A stretch of DNA of 48,372 nucleotides from the NCBI RefSeq assembly GCF_000337375.1, contig NZ_AOJG01000030.1:66585-114956 (forward strand). Reading direction: 5' to 3'. This DNA is from Halorubrum lipolyticum DSM 21995 (lineage in GTDB: Archaea > Halobacteriota > Halobacteria > Halobacteriales > Haloferacaceae). Shown here in pieces: positions 1 to 6,701 of this stretch (positions are counted from its first letter, which is position 1; each line of letters opens with the position of its first letter). Under the pieces are notes generated by a model. The model worked only from the letters and a program-made list of their open reading frames with translations, ran no database searches and was not told the DNA's origin. The position numbers were made by a program, and so were the translations under genes.

Positions 1-54
1 AAACGACAAGTCGATCCACGCGATACCTTCGCTGAGGCGGTCGAATTCTGCCAT
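1..54 (-). CDS. possible 5' end of a minus-strand gene, truncated by the window edge
   Basis: An ATG at 54-52 opens 18 codons (MAEFDRLSEG...) that run off the left edge. An AT-richer stretch near 86-95 sits about 35 nt upstream and could be a TATA box. The peptide is too short to assign. The opposite strand carries a frame that leads toward the acetyltransferase remnant, so this may be a shadow. Confidence 0.2.
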   Translation of the reverse strand, partial: MAEFDRLSEGIAWIDLSF

Positions 55-87
55 AGACACTCAGAACTCGTCCGCCTCATCCTCTAA

Positions 88-546
88 CTTAACGCGACCC
101 AGTGGGCGGGCCCAATATTTTCGTACCCGCTCGACGAGTCGCAACTCCGAGAGCATCTCGAAGCTACGAACGACCCTGAACCGAGTCGACTGGCCTTCAA
201 AGCCGTTGATTCGATGGAACAGATGGTCGGGTACGTCGAACTGAATACCATCGACCGACGAAATCTCTCGGCGAGTGTTTCTCGGGTCATCGTGAGTCCA
301 GACGAACGCGGGCGCGGTCACGGAACGTCGATGCTTCACCGTCTGCTCGAAATTGGCTTCGAGGAACTTGGCCTCCACCGTATCGAACTACGTGTCTTCG
401 ACTTCAACGAATCTGCAATTACGTGTTATGAGAAGGTCGGTTTCACCCGTGAGGGTACACTCAGGGAGGCACGGCGGCACGAGGACGAGTACTGGACGCT
501 GGTTCAAATGAGCGTCTTGGAAGACGAGTGGCGGACGGGCGCGTAG
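88..546 (+). pseudogene. GNAT-family N-acetyltransferase, 5' end broken
   Basis: The frame ends in an intact GNAT core. The acetyl-CoA loop SPDERGRGHGTSML is at about 300-340, followed by LGLHRIELRVFDFNESAITCYEKVGF, typical of RimJ/RimL-like acetyltransferases. The first ATG in frame is at 214, but GNAT-like sequence (WAGPIFSYPLDESQLREHL) is already readable from about 100. In-frame TAA at 85-87 precedes it and no ATG, GTG or TTG lies between 88 and 213. An ORF of 110 residues from 214 would lack the first beta strands and helix. I infer a decayed gene, although a short protein from 214 could still be made. It lies directly beside an orphan transposon end. Confidence 0.65.
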
Positions 547-554
547 AGGTTACG

Positions 555-610
<56 letters not shown>

Positions 611-693
611 ATTCAACCGCTGACGATGGCTCCGAAGGGTGTGGTAGTGACAAGAGGGCAAGCGTTTTGCAACCATACACACAATGTACACAT

Positions 694-1014
694 ATGAGTT
701 CCGAGTCCAAGAAGAAGCGCGTTCAGTTTCGTGCGCCGAGGGGACTGGTAGACCGGGCCGACGCGCTCGCTGCGGTGTTCGAGACGGATCGGACGGACAT
801 CCTCATCTCCGCGCTTCGGGATTACCTGCGGGACGCCGCGCACTCCGACGAGGTGAAACAGGAGATCGCGGAGGCCTTCTACGACGACGACATCGCGTTC
901 GAGGAACTGAAAGACCTCGTCGGGCACGAGGAGGCCGCCAACTTCCGACTGCTGAAAGAGCAACTGACCGACGAATTCGTGGACGAGGTCGCGGAGGAGC
1001 TGGCCGACTCGTAG
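694..1014 (+). CDS. ribbon-helix-helix-type antitoxin
   Basis: 106 residues. The N-terminus (KKRVQFRAPRGLVDRADALAAVFETDRTDILISALRDYL) fits a MetJ/Arc-type ribbon-helix-helix domain: one beta strand, then two helices. The acidic C-terminal part would bind the partner toxin. ATG 694 is preferred over an in-frame TTG at 667 because it opens directly on the RHH strand. The stop codon is immediately followed by the ATG of the PIN gene, so the two form an operon in the antitoxin-toxin order. A TGTACA palindrome at 685-690 just upstream could be part of an autoregulatory operator. Confidence 0.75.
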   Translation: MSSESKKKRVQFRAPRGLVDRADALAAVFETDRTDILISALRDYLRDAAHSDEVKQEIAEAFYDDDIAFEELKDLVGHEEAANFRLLKEQLTDEFVDEVAEELADS

Positions 1015-1554
1015 ATGGTTCTGATAGTCGCCGACACGTCGGCTCTCGTAAGCCTCGGGACGGTGGCGAGCACCTCACCGAATCCACTCGACCTTTTCCT
1101 CGATTCGCACACCGTGGTCGTCCCAGAGCAGGTCGTCGACGAACTCACCGAGACGGCGTCCTACGACGACGCATCCGGTGAGGCGGCACAGGCGGTTCTC
1201 GACCGTCGCTCTGCGTTGGGGACTCGTTTTATCGAACTGGACGAGACGTTCCCGCTGGACGACGGCGAGAACGCGGCGGTCACGCTGGCGAACGATATCG
1301 ACGCCGTACAACTGCTCTGTGACGAGTTCAATCGACTTGCGCTCGTCCACGCCTCGCTGGCCGAGACACGCCTCGTCACGACGCCTATCCTCCTCACCGC
1401 ACTGGTTCGCAACGGCGCGGTCTCGCCGGACGCTGCCGACGAGTTTTTGGCCGAGATGAGTGACGCTCGCAGTTGGTCGTCGAACTCCTACGTCGAGCGG
1501 GCGCGGTCCACGCTTCGACGGCAACGCGATAACGAGCAACCCGATCCGAAGTGA
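1015..1554 (+). CDS. PIN-domain toxin (VapC-like)
   Basis: 179 residues. The PIN fold is visible from its acidic metal-binding residues: D in VADTSALVSL at the N-terminus, the acidic DDGENAAVTLAND segment in the middle and LLCDE after it. PIN proteins of this type are Mg2+-dependent RNases that cut tRNA or rRNA when unopposed. At 179 residues it is longer than the usual 130-150 of VapC; the tail is charged (RSTLRRQRDNEQPDPK). Its start abuts the antitoxin stop with no gap, giving translational coupling. The substrate is unknown. Confidence 0.75.
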   Translation: MVLIVADTSALVSLGTVASTSPNPLDLFLDSHTVVVPEQVVDELTETASYDDASGEAAQAVLDRRSALGTRFIELDETFPLDDGENAAVTLANDIDAVQLLCDEFNRLALVHASLAETRLVTTPILLTALVRNGAVSPDAADEFLAEMSDARSWSSNSYVERARSTLRRQRDNEQPDPK

Positions 1555-1639
1555 TCGACTCGTTAGTACGTTTTTAAACGGAGTTCATCGGTCACTAGTT
1601 ACGGTTCTTCGACGAATATACCTCGACGTGCTCTACTAC

Positions 1640-1778
1640 CTTTCTTCGACACTACTCGCGGACGCGCAGTTGCGATCCGATCTCGGACGACGAGCGCGTC
1701 GGGACGTCCGGCAGTACAGCTGGGAGAACCGGGCACAACGGAGCCTCGAGAACATTCGGGCGCGATCCCGATCGAGTT
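1640..1778 (+). pseudogene. glycosyltransferase C-terminal remnant
   Basis: In one frame this stretch reads STLLADAQLRSDLGRRARRDVRQYSWENRAQRSLENI. This is the ordinary C-terminal helix of GT4-type glycosyltransferases (LL.D..LR..LG..AR......SWE..A...L). The residues upstream, within the 303-bp gap after the PIN gene, do not resemble the rest of a glycosyltransferase, so only the tail survives. The gap from 1555 to 1857 holds nothing else that I can support. Confidence 0.45.
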
Positions 1779-1857
1779 CGTTCCCGATCGAACTGCGAGT
1801 CCGTGACCGAGCACGCGCTCGGCTACCCCGATGCGGGAGCCCCCCGCGACTCCTCAG

Positions 1858-2256
1858 CTACGTTTCGGCGTCGTCTCCCCCGGCGTCGCGGCCGGTCACC
1901 TTCCGGATACACGACGAGCCGAAGGGGCCGAGTTCGCCGGCGTCGAGCTTCACGAAGTGGCCGGTCGTGATCGTCGTCCCGCAGCGGCGACACTCGAACT
2001 CCCCCTCGCGCCGGACCACCTGACTCTCGTAGTTCACGTACGTCCCGCCGCGCCGGACTCGGAGGCGGGCGTTCTCGCGCTCGATGACGCCGCGCTTCTC
2101 GGCGGCGTCGAGGATCTCGCGGGTGAGCGAGGGGCTCGTCGTCACCGTCTCGATCCGGTCGATCGCGTCGGAGAGCGCCAGCTCCTCGTGTTCGAGGTGG
2201 GCCAACAGCTCGACGGCGAGCTCCAGCTTCTCCTCGCGCGAGGCCGGCTCGTTCAC
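1858..2256 (-). CDS. small haloarchaeal Zn-ribbon protein, probably DUF5830
   Basis: 132 residues from a GTG start. The N-terminal two thirds look like a winged-helix module (REEKLELAVELLAHLEHEELALSDAIDRIETVTTSPSLTREILDAAEKRGVIERENARLRVR). The C-terminus has a CRRCGT pair and a later Cys in FGSSCIRK, suggesting a partial zinc ribbon. I chose the GTG at 2256 because the frame upstream crosses the TATA-like CTTAAG (about 2283-2288), which gives a leaderless start, and no ATG fits. It is divergent from pus10. The family name is from memory. The function is unknown; a DNA-binding or regulatory role is an inference. Confidence 0.7.
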   Translation of the reverse strand: MNEPASREEKLELAVELLAHLEHEELALSDAIDRIETVTTSPSLTREILDAAEKRGVIERENARLRVRRGGTYVNYESQVVRREGEFECRRCGTTITTGHFVKLDAGELGPFGSSCIRKVTGRDAGGDDAET

Positions 2257-2373
2257 GCTCGGCGAAACGACGCGGACCTTCTTAAGTCGGCCGGGACCCG
2301 ACCGAGCGCCGCACGGGATCCCGACCGCTCGCCATGTAGTAAGACAGTTACCACGGGGGACGCTGGGGACCGT

Positions 2374-3657
2374 ATGGACGTACTGGAGGTCGCGGCGCGG
2401 GCGACCGGGACGGGACCGGTGTGCGACGCGTGTCTCGGACGCCTCGTCGCCGACCGGAGCTTCGGGCTGTCGAACGCCGAGCGCGGCTCGGCGCTGCGGG
2501 TCTCGCTCTCGCTGCGCGACGACGAGGACCACGAGCCGGTCGAGACGGGAGACTGCTGGGTCTGCGAGGGGCGCTGCACCGAGTTCGACGAGTGGGCCGA
2601 GCGCGCCGCCGAGGCGGTCGAGGGGACGGAGTTCGCCACCTACAACGTCGGCACCCGCCCCCCGCCGCTGATCGAGGAGAACGAGGCGCTGCTCCGCGAG
2701 GAGGCCGGGCTCGACGACGACGCGGGCGAGCCGTTCAAATCGGAGTTCAACCGCGAGGTCGGCAAGCGGTTCGGCCGGCTCACGGGCGCGGAGGTCTCCT
2801 TCGACCGCCCGGACGTGCAGTTCACGATCGATCTGGCCGAGGACGCGATCGACGCGAAGGTGAACTCCACGTTCGTCTACGGGAGGTACAGAAAGCTGGA
2901 ACGCGACATCCCCCAGACCGAGTGGCCCTGTCGCGAGTGCAAGGGCTCGGGGCGACAGGGCGCGGACCCGTGCGACCACTGCGGCGGCTCCGGCTACCTC
3001 TACGACGACAGCGTCGAGGAGTACACCGCGCCCGTCGTCGAGGACGTGATGGACGGCACGGAGGCGACGTTCCACGGCGCGGGCCGCGAGGACGTGGACG
3101 CCCTCATGCTCGGTACCGGGCGCCCGTTCGTGATCGAGGTCGAGGAGCCGCGCCGGCGCCGGGTCGACGTCGAGCGCCTGCAGAGCGACATCAACGCCTT
3201 CGCCGACGGCGCCGTCGAGGTCGAGGGGCTCCGGCTCGCGACCTACGACATGGTGGAACGCGTGAAGGAACACGACGCCGCGAAGCGCTACCGCGCGGAG
3301 GTGACCTTCGACGCCGACGTGGACGACGACGCGCTCGCCGCCGCGATCGACGAACTCGAGGGGACGACCGTCGAGCAGTACACCCCGAACCGGGTGGACC
3401 ACCGCCGCGCGAGCATCACCCGCGAGCGCGATGTGTACGAGGCGACCGCCGAACTCGACGACCCGCGGCACGCGACCGTCGAGATCCGCGGCGAGGGCGG
3501 GCTCTACATCAAGGAGCTGATCTCCGGCGACGAGGGCCGGACCGACCCGAGCCTCGCCGGACTGCTCGGCGTCGGCGCCGCGGTCACCGCGCTCGACGTG
3601 GTCGCCGTCGAGGGCGAAGCCGAGCCGTTCGAGCGCGAGGAGTTCTTCCGAGACTGA
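2374..3657 (+). CDS. pus10: tRNA pseudouridine synthase Pus10
   Basis: 427 residues. Pus10 isomerises U54 and U55 of archaeal tRNA to pseudouridine. The N-terminus has two Cys pairs (VCDACLGR and CWVCEGRC) for zinc, followed by a THUMP-like region. A second Cys-rich insert (CRECKGSG...CDHCGGSG, about residues 190-208) is typical of the family. The catalytic motif follows, in GAGREDVDALMLGTGRPFVIEV, with the aspartate in GREDVDA. The C-terminal GEGGLYIKELISGDEGRTDPSLAGLLG is the conserved pseudouridine synthase end. The length is normal. ATG 2374 gives a start directly on the zinc domain. Confidence 0.93.
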   Translation: MDVLEVAARATGTGPVCDACLGRLVADRSFGLSNAERGSALRVSLSLRDDEDHEPVETGDCWVCEGRCTEFDEWAERAAEAVEGTEFATYNVGTRPPPLIEENEALLREEAGLDDDAGEPFKSEFNREVGKRFGRLTGAEVSFDRPDVQFTIDLAEDAIDAKVNSTFVYGRYRKLERDIPQTEWPCRECKGSGRQGADPCDHCGGSGYLYDDSVEEYTAPVVEDVMDGTEATFHGAGREDVDALMLGTGRPFVIEVEEPRRRRVDVERLQSDINAFADGAVEVEGLRLATYDMVERVKEHDAAKRYRAEVTFDADVDDDALAAAIDELEGTTVEQYTPNRVDHRRASITRERDVYEATAELDDPRHATVEIRGEGGLYIKELISGDEGRTDPSLAGLLGVGAAVTALDVVAVEGEAEPFEREEFFRD

Positions 3658-3711
3658 CACGTCGGATTCGGGACCAACGGGATTTATCAGACGCACGTCT
3701 GACGGTAGGGC

Positions 3712-4359
3712 ATGAACGGGAGCGACGCCGACGGCGGGAGCGGGGGCGGCGGAGCGGCCGACGCGGGGGTCGACGAGGAGCCGAACGCGCTCGAGGACGC
3801 CCCGCGCGTCGGCGAGCCGGTCGTCGAATCGGCCGTGGCGGAGGCGGCCGCGGCGACGCCGACCGCGGCCGGCGCGACGCTCGAGGGGCTCGACCGCGCG
3901 ACGCGGCTGGACCGCGTCTCCTCGGTCCTCGTCGCGGTCGGTCCGGGGCCCCACTCGGGGGCGACCGTCGACGTGGCGCGGGCGGTCGCGGACGCGACCG
4001 ACGCGTGGCTCGAGCTCTTCCACGTCGTCCCCACCGACGCCGCGCTCGCCGACGCCTCGGAGCCCGGAACCGGCGACCCCGACGACTACGGCGCGACCGG
4101 CGAGCGGCTCCTCGACGCCGCCCGCGACCGCCTCGGGGGGTTCGATCGGGTCGACCGCTGGCTCGTCGAGGACCGGTCGGCCGCGGGCGCGATCGTCGAG
4201 CAGTCGCCGTACTACGACCTCGTGGTCGTCGGCGCTCCCACGACGGGGACCGTCGGGCGCTTCGTCTTCGGCTCCACGACCGACACCGTGATCGACGACG
4301 CCGAGGTCCCGGTGGTCGTCGTCGAGGCGGACGGGGAGACCGCCCTCGACGCGGCGTAG
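3712..4359 (+). CDS. universal stress protein (UspA family) with acidic N-terminal extension
   Basis: 215 residues. The first 70 or so are a low-complexity Gly/Asp/Ala-rich extension with no recognisable domain. The Usp alpha/beta fold starts at RVSSVLVAVGPGPHSGATVDVARAVADATDAWLELFHVVP and ends in DLVVVGAPTTGTVGRFVFGSTTDTVIDDAEVPVVVVEA. The GAPTTG...GRFVFGS segment corresponds to the nucleotide-binding loop of ATP-type Usps. It stands alone between pus10 and the Lrp gene, with a TATA-like ATTTATCA about 28 nt before the ATG. The role in stress is known only at family level. Confidence 0.85.
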   Translation: MNGSDADGGSGGGGAADAGVDEEPNALEDAPRVGEPVVESAVAEAAAATPTAAGATLEGLDRATRLDRVSSVLVAVGPGPHSGATVDVARAVADATDAWLELFHVVPTDAALADASEPGTGDPDDYGATGERLLDAARDRLGGFDRVDRWLVEDRSAAGAIVEQSPYYDLVVVGAPTTGTVGRFVFGSTTDTVIDDAEVPVVVVEADGETALDAA

Positions 4360-4388
4360 AGCGCGTCGACCGCGTCTCGTTCTCGGAG

Positions 4389-4426
4389 TTTAAATACGAT
4401 ATATAAATATAAAGTGGCTCTGCCAC
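4389..4426 (+). promoter_or_regulatory. promoter and possible operator of the Lrp/AsnC gene
   Basis: An AT-rich box (TTTAAATACG then ATATATAAATAT, 4389-4410) lies 28-49 nt before ATG 4438, right for a TATA box with a leaderless transcript. GTGGC-TCT-GCCAC (4414-4426), a perfect 5-bp inverted repeat, sits between TATA box and start codon, where a repressor could block initiation. Autoregulation is inferred. Confidence 0.55.
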
Positions 4427-4437
4427 GGAGGTTCCGT

Positions 4438-4911
4438 ATGGCCGACGACGCGATCGACGACGTGGACAGGGCGATCCTGTACGCGTTACAAGAAGACGCT
4501 CGCAACACCTCGTCCGGAGACATCGCGGAGCGGGCCGGCACGTCGGACAGCACCGTCCGCAAGCGCATCCAGCGCCTCGAGTCCGACGGCGTGATCAAGG
4601 GATACAGCGCCGAGGTCGATTACCAGAAGTCCGGGCATCCGCTCCGGATGCTGCTCTACTGCACCGCCTCGATACCCGAGCGCGGCGATCTGCTCCCGGA
4701 TATCCTCGCGATCGACGGCGTCGTCTCGGTTCAGGAGCTGGTCACCGGCGAACAGAACCTCCTCGTGACGGTGGTCGGCGAGTCTGACGACGACATCACG
4801 CCCGTCGCACAGGAGCTCCTCGACATGGGTCTCACGGTCGCCGACGAGGTCCTCGTCCGGAGTCACGAGACGACGCCCTTCGGCGAGTTCGACGCCGAGA
4901 CGGACTCCTGA
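4438..4911 (+). CDS. Lrp/AsnC-family transcriptional regulator
   Basis: 157 residues. The N-terminal winged helix (DDVDRAILYALQEDARNTSSGDIAERAGTSDSTVRKRIQRLESDGVIKGYSAEVDY) is the standard Lrp reader of DNA. The C-terminal half (LRMLLYCTASIPERGDLLPDILAIDGVVSVQELVTGEQNLLVTVVGES) is the RAM/AsnC ligand and oligomerisation domain. Its ATG at 4438 is 28 nt after a strong TATA box. The next genes on the same strand, after a 287-bp gap full of inverted repeats, are dabB-dabA, so it is a good candidate for their regulator. That link rests on position only. Confidence 0.9.
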   Translation: MADDAIDDVDRAILYALQEDARNTSSGDIAERAGTSDSTVRKRIQRLESDGVIKGYSAEVDYQKSGHPLRMLLYCTASIPERGDLLPDILAIDGVVSVQELVTGEQNLLVTVVGESDDDITPVAQELLDMGLTVADEVLVRSHETTPFGEFDAETDS

Positions 4912-5057
4912 CCGGCGGCGCTTCTGCCGTCAAGCCGGCGACGTCCGCGCCCGAACCGAGTCGCCGGCCCGAGCGACAAACGACGAGCGCCGCCTGCGAG
5001 TCCGCCACGACGGCCCCAACGTCGATTCGCTCGCTCGTGCATCTGAATAACTATAAT

Positions 5058-5121
5058 GTTCTTTAACGACATTCTAACGAACGATTTGTGAAGATAAGTA
5101 GATTTAATACACAATCTGTTC
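5058..5121 (+). promoter_or_regulatory. dabBA promoter region with nested inverted repeats
   Basis: In an otherwise GC-rich gap this AT-rich stretch carries two imperfect palindromes sharing a GAAC half-site. GTTCTTTAA...TCTAACGAAC spans 5058-5082, and GAACGATTTGTG (5079-5090) pairs with CACAATCTGTTC (5110-5121) at 9 of 12 positions. A TATA-like GATTTAATAC (5101-5110) lies inside the second repeat, so a bound protein would cover the promoter. The transcript would start near 5130 and leave a leader of about 70 nt. Binding by the upstream Lrp protein is inferred. The rest of 4912-5198 shows no gene. Confidence 0.5.
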
Positions 5122-5198
5122 TCAAGACGGAGTGAAGACGACCAATATCGGTCTGCCGGCCCGGGTCGGCCGCCGATCGTGGTCGAACGAACCGAACG

Positions 5199-6701
5199 AT
5201 GTCAGGATCTACCTCGAAACCGACGGTCGGAGCGCTTCCGGACACGACGACGGACTCGCCGTTCGTGCCCGTCGCACTCACGTGGCTCGCGTGGTCTCTG
5301 TTCGCCGCGAGCGTCGCGGCCCTGATCGCTCGAGTCCGACTCGGTTTCGCTCCGGAGGTCCCGGGCGTGATCGCCGTGGACGGGCTGACCGTCCTGCTGT
5401 GGGTGGTCGTCACCTTCTTCGGCGGCGTCGTCCACAGCTACTCGCGCCGCTACATGGCGGGGAGCGCCCACGAGACGGCGTTCTTCCTCGCCGTGTTCGG
5501 CTTCGTGACCGTCGTGATGACGCTCGTCGCGGCCGACCACCTCGCTCTGTTCGGGCTCCTGTGGCTGGCGATGGGTCTCGTCATGGCGAAGCTGATCGGC
5601 GTCGTCGACGACTGGGAGCAGGCGCGGGCGGCCGCGGCGGTCGCGCGGCGCTCCTTCCTCGCCAGCAGCGCGCTCCTCGGCGTCGCGCTGGCGGCGCTCT
5701 GGCGGGCGACGGGCGCGACGACGGTCTCCGGTGTCGCCGCGAACGCCGACGCGCTCGGCGGCCCGGTCTGGCTCGTCGCCGCCGTCGCGCTCGTGCTCGC
5801 GGCGATGATCCAGTCCGCGCTCGTCCCGTTCCACGGCTGGCTGCTCTCCTCGATGACCGCGCCCACGCCGGCGTCGGCGCTGATGCACGCCGGGTTCGTC
5901 AACGCGGGCGGCGTCCTCCTGCTCCGCTTCGCGCCGGTGGTCACGGTCGACGAGGGCCTCATGCTCGCGATCGTCGCGGTCGGCGCGGCCAGCGCGCTGC
6001 TCGGGAAGCTCCTCAAGACCGTCCGGCCGGACGTCAAGAGCAAACTGGCCTGCTCGACCGTGGGGCAGATGGGATTCATGATCATGCAGGCCGGACTCGG
6101 CTTCTTCGGGGCTGCGATCACTCATCTCGTGCTGCACGGCTTTTATAAAGCGTATCAGTTCCTCAGCTCCGGCGGGCGGGTCCAGCGGACGAGCCCGGAG
6201 AAGACGTCGGGACGCGCGACGGGCGGTTCCGGCGTCGTCGACGCCGCCGTGACGCTCCTGACCGGACTGGCAGGCGGCGCGGTGTTCGTCCTGCTGACGG
6301 GGAAGGGAACGAGCGTCGACGGCGGCCTCCTGCTCGTCCTGTTCGTGGTGTTCACCACCCTCCACGCGGCGCGGGGCGCGGTCCAGCACGCGTCGCTCCC
6401 GGCGACGGTCCGCTACGGGGCGGTCCCGCTGGTGTTCCTTCCGGCCATCGCGCTGTACGCGCTCGTGTATCGGGGGATCTCGGCGCTCCTGACCGGGCTC
6501 CCGGTGGTCGCGGCGCCGACCGAGCTGACCGCGCTCCACGGCCTCGTGGCCGTCGCCTTCCTCGCCGCGTACGTCGCGATCGAGACCGGCGCCCACGAGC
6601 GCAGCCGGCGGCTCTACGTCGCGCTCCTGAACGCGAGCCAACCGTCGCCGAGCACCGTCCTGACGAACGCGAGAGAGTACGACGACGGAGGCGCACAATG
6701 A
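5199..6701 (+). CDS. dabB: DabB: proton/Na+-conducting NuoL-like subunit of inorganic-carbon transporter
   Basis: 500 residues, about 12-13 hydrophobic segments. It belongs to the Mrp/NuoL antiporter family: the core motif QSALVPFHGWLLSSMTAPTPASALMHAGFVNAGG and the later KLLKTVRPDVKSKLACSTVGQMGFM carry the buried charged and His residues of the ion channel. In the DAB system this subunit couples cation flow to CO2/bicarbonate uptake by DabA. It is shorter than respiratory NuoL (about 600), as expected for DabB. A stop at 5133-5135 in frame and no better start make ATG 5199 the choice. The stop overlaps the dabA start (ATGA), so the two are co-translated. Confidence 0.85.
   Translation: MSGSTSKPTVGALPDTTTDSPFVPVALTWLAWSLFAASVAALIARVRLGFAPEVPGVIAVDGLTVLLWVVVTFFGGVVHSYSRRYMAGSAHETAFFLAVFGFVTVVMTLVAADHLALFGLLWLAMGLVMAKLIGVVDDWEQARAAAAVARRSFLASSALLGVALAALWRATGATTVSGVAANADALGGPVWLVAAVALVLAAMIQSALVPFHGWLLSSMTAPTPASALMHAGFVNAGGVLLLRFAPVVTVDEGLMLAIVAVGAASALLGKLLKTVRPDVKSKLACSTVGQMGFMIMQAGLGFFGAAITHLVLHGFYKAYQFLSSGGRVQRTSPEKTSGRATGGSGVVDAAVTLLTGLAGGAVFVLLTGKGTSVDGGLLLVLFVVFTTLHAARGAVQHASLPATVRYGAVPLVFLPAIALYALVYRGISALLTGLPVVAAPTELTALHGLVAVAFLAAYVAIETGAHERSRRLYVALLNASQPSPSTVLTNAREYDDGGAQ

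Noticed and set aside
61-378. 105-codon minus-strand frame over the acetyltransferase remnant
   Set aside because: The plus strand has clear GNAT motifs in this stretch; the minus frame shows none.
1858-4023. A 721-codon open frame on the minus strand across pus10 and the Usp gene
   Set aside because: Only its last 132 codons match a real protein; the rest is Arg/Asp/Val-rich antisense shadow of Pus10 and Usp.
2421-4406. 661-codon Arg-rich frame overlapping pus10 in another phase
   Set aside because: Composition (Arg/Gly/Ala runs) is that of a frame-shifted GC-rich gene.
5132-6148. Leaderless GTG gene of 338 codons overlapping dabB
   Set aside because: After the first 20 codons it becomes the Arg-rich shifted frame of dabB.
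5202-6698. 498-codon minus-strand frame antisense to dabB
   Set aside because: The plus strand encodes a classical NuoL-like membrane protein; the antisense is charged and motif-free.
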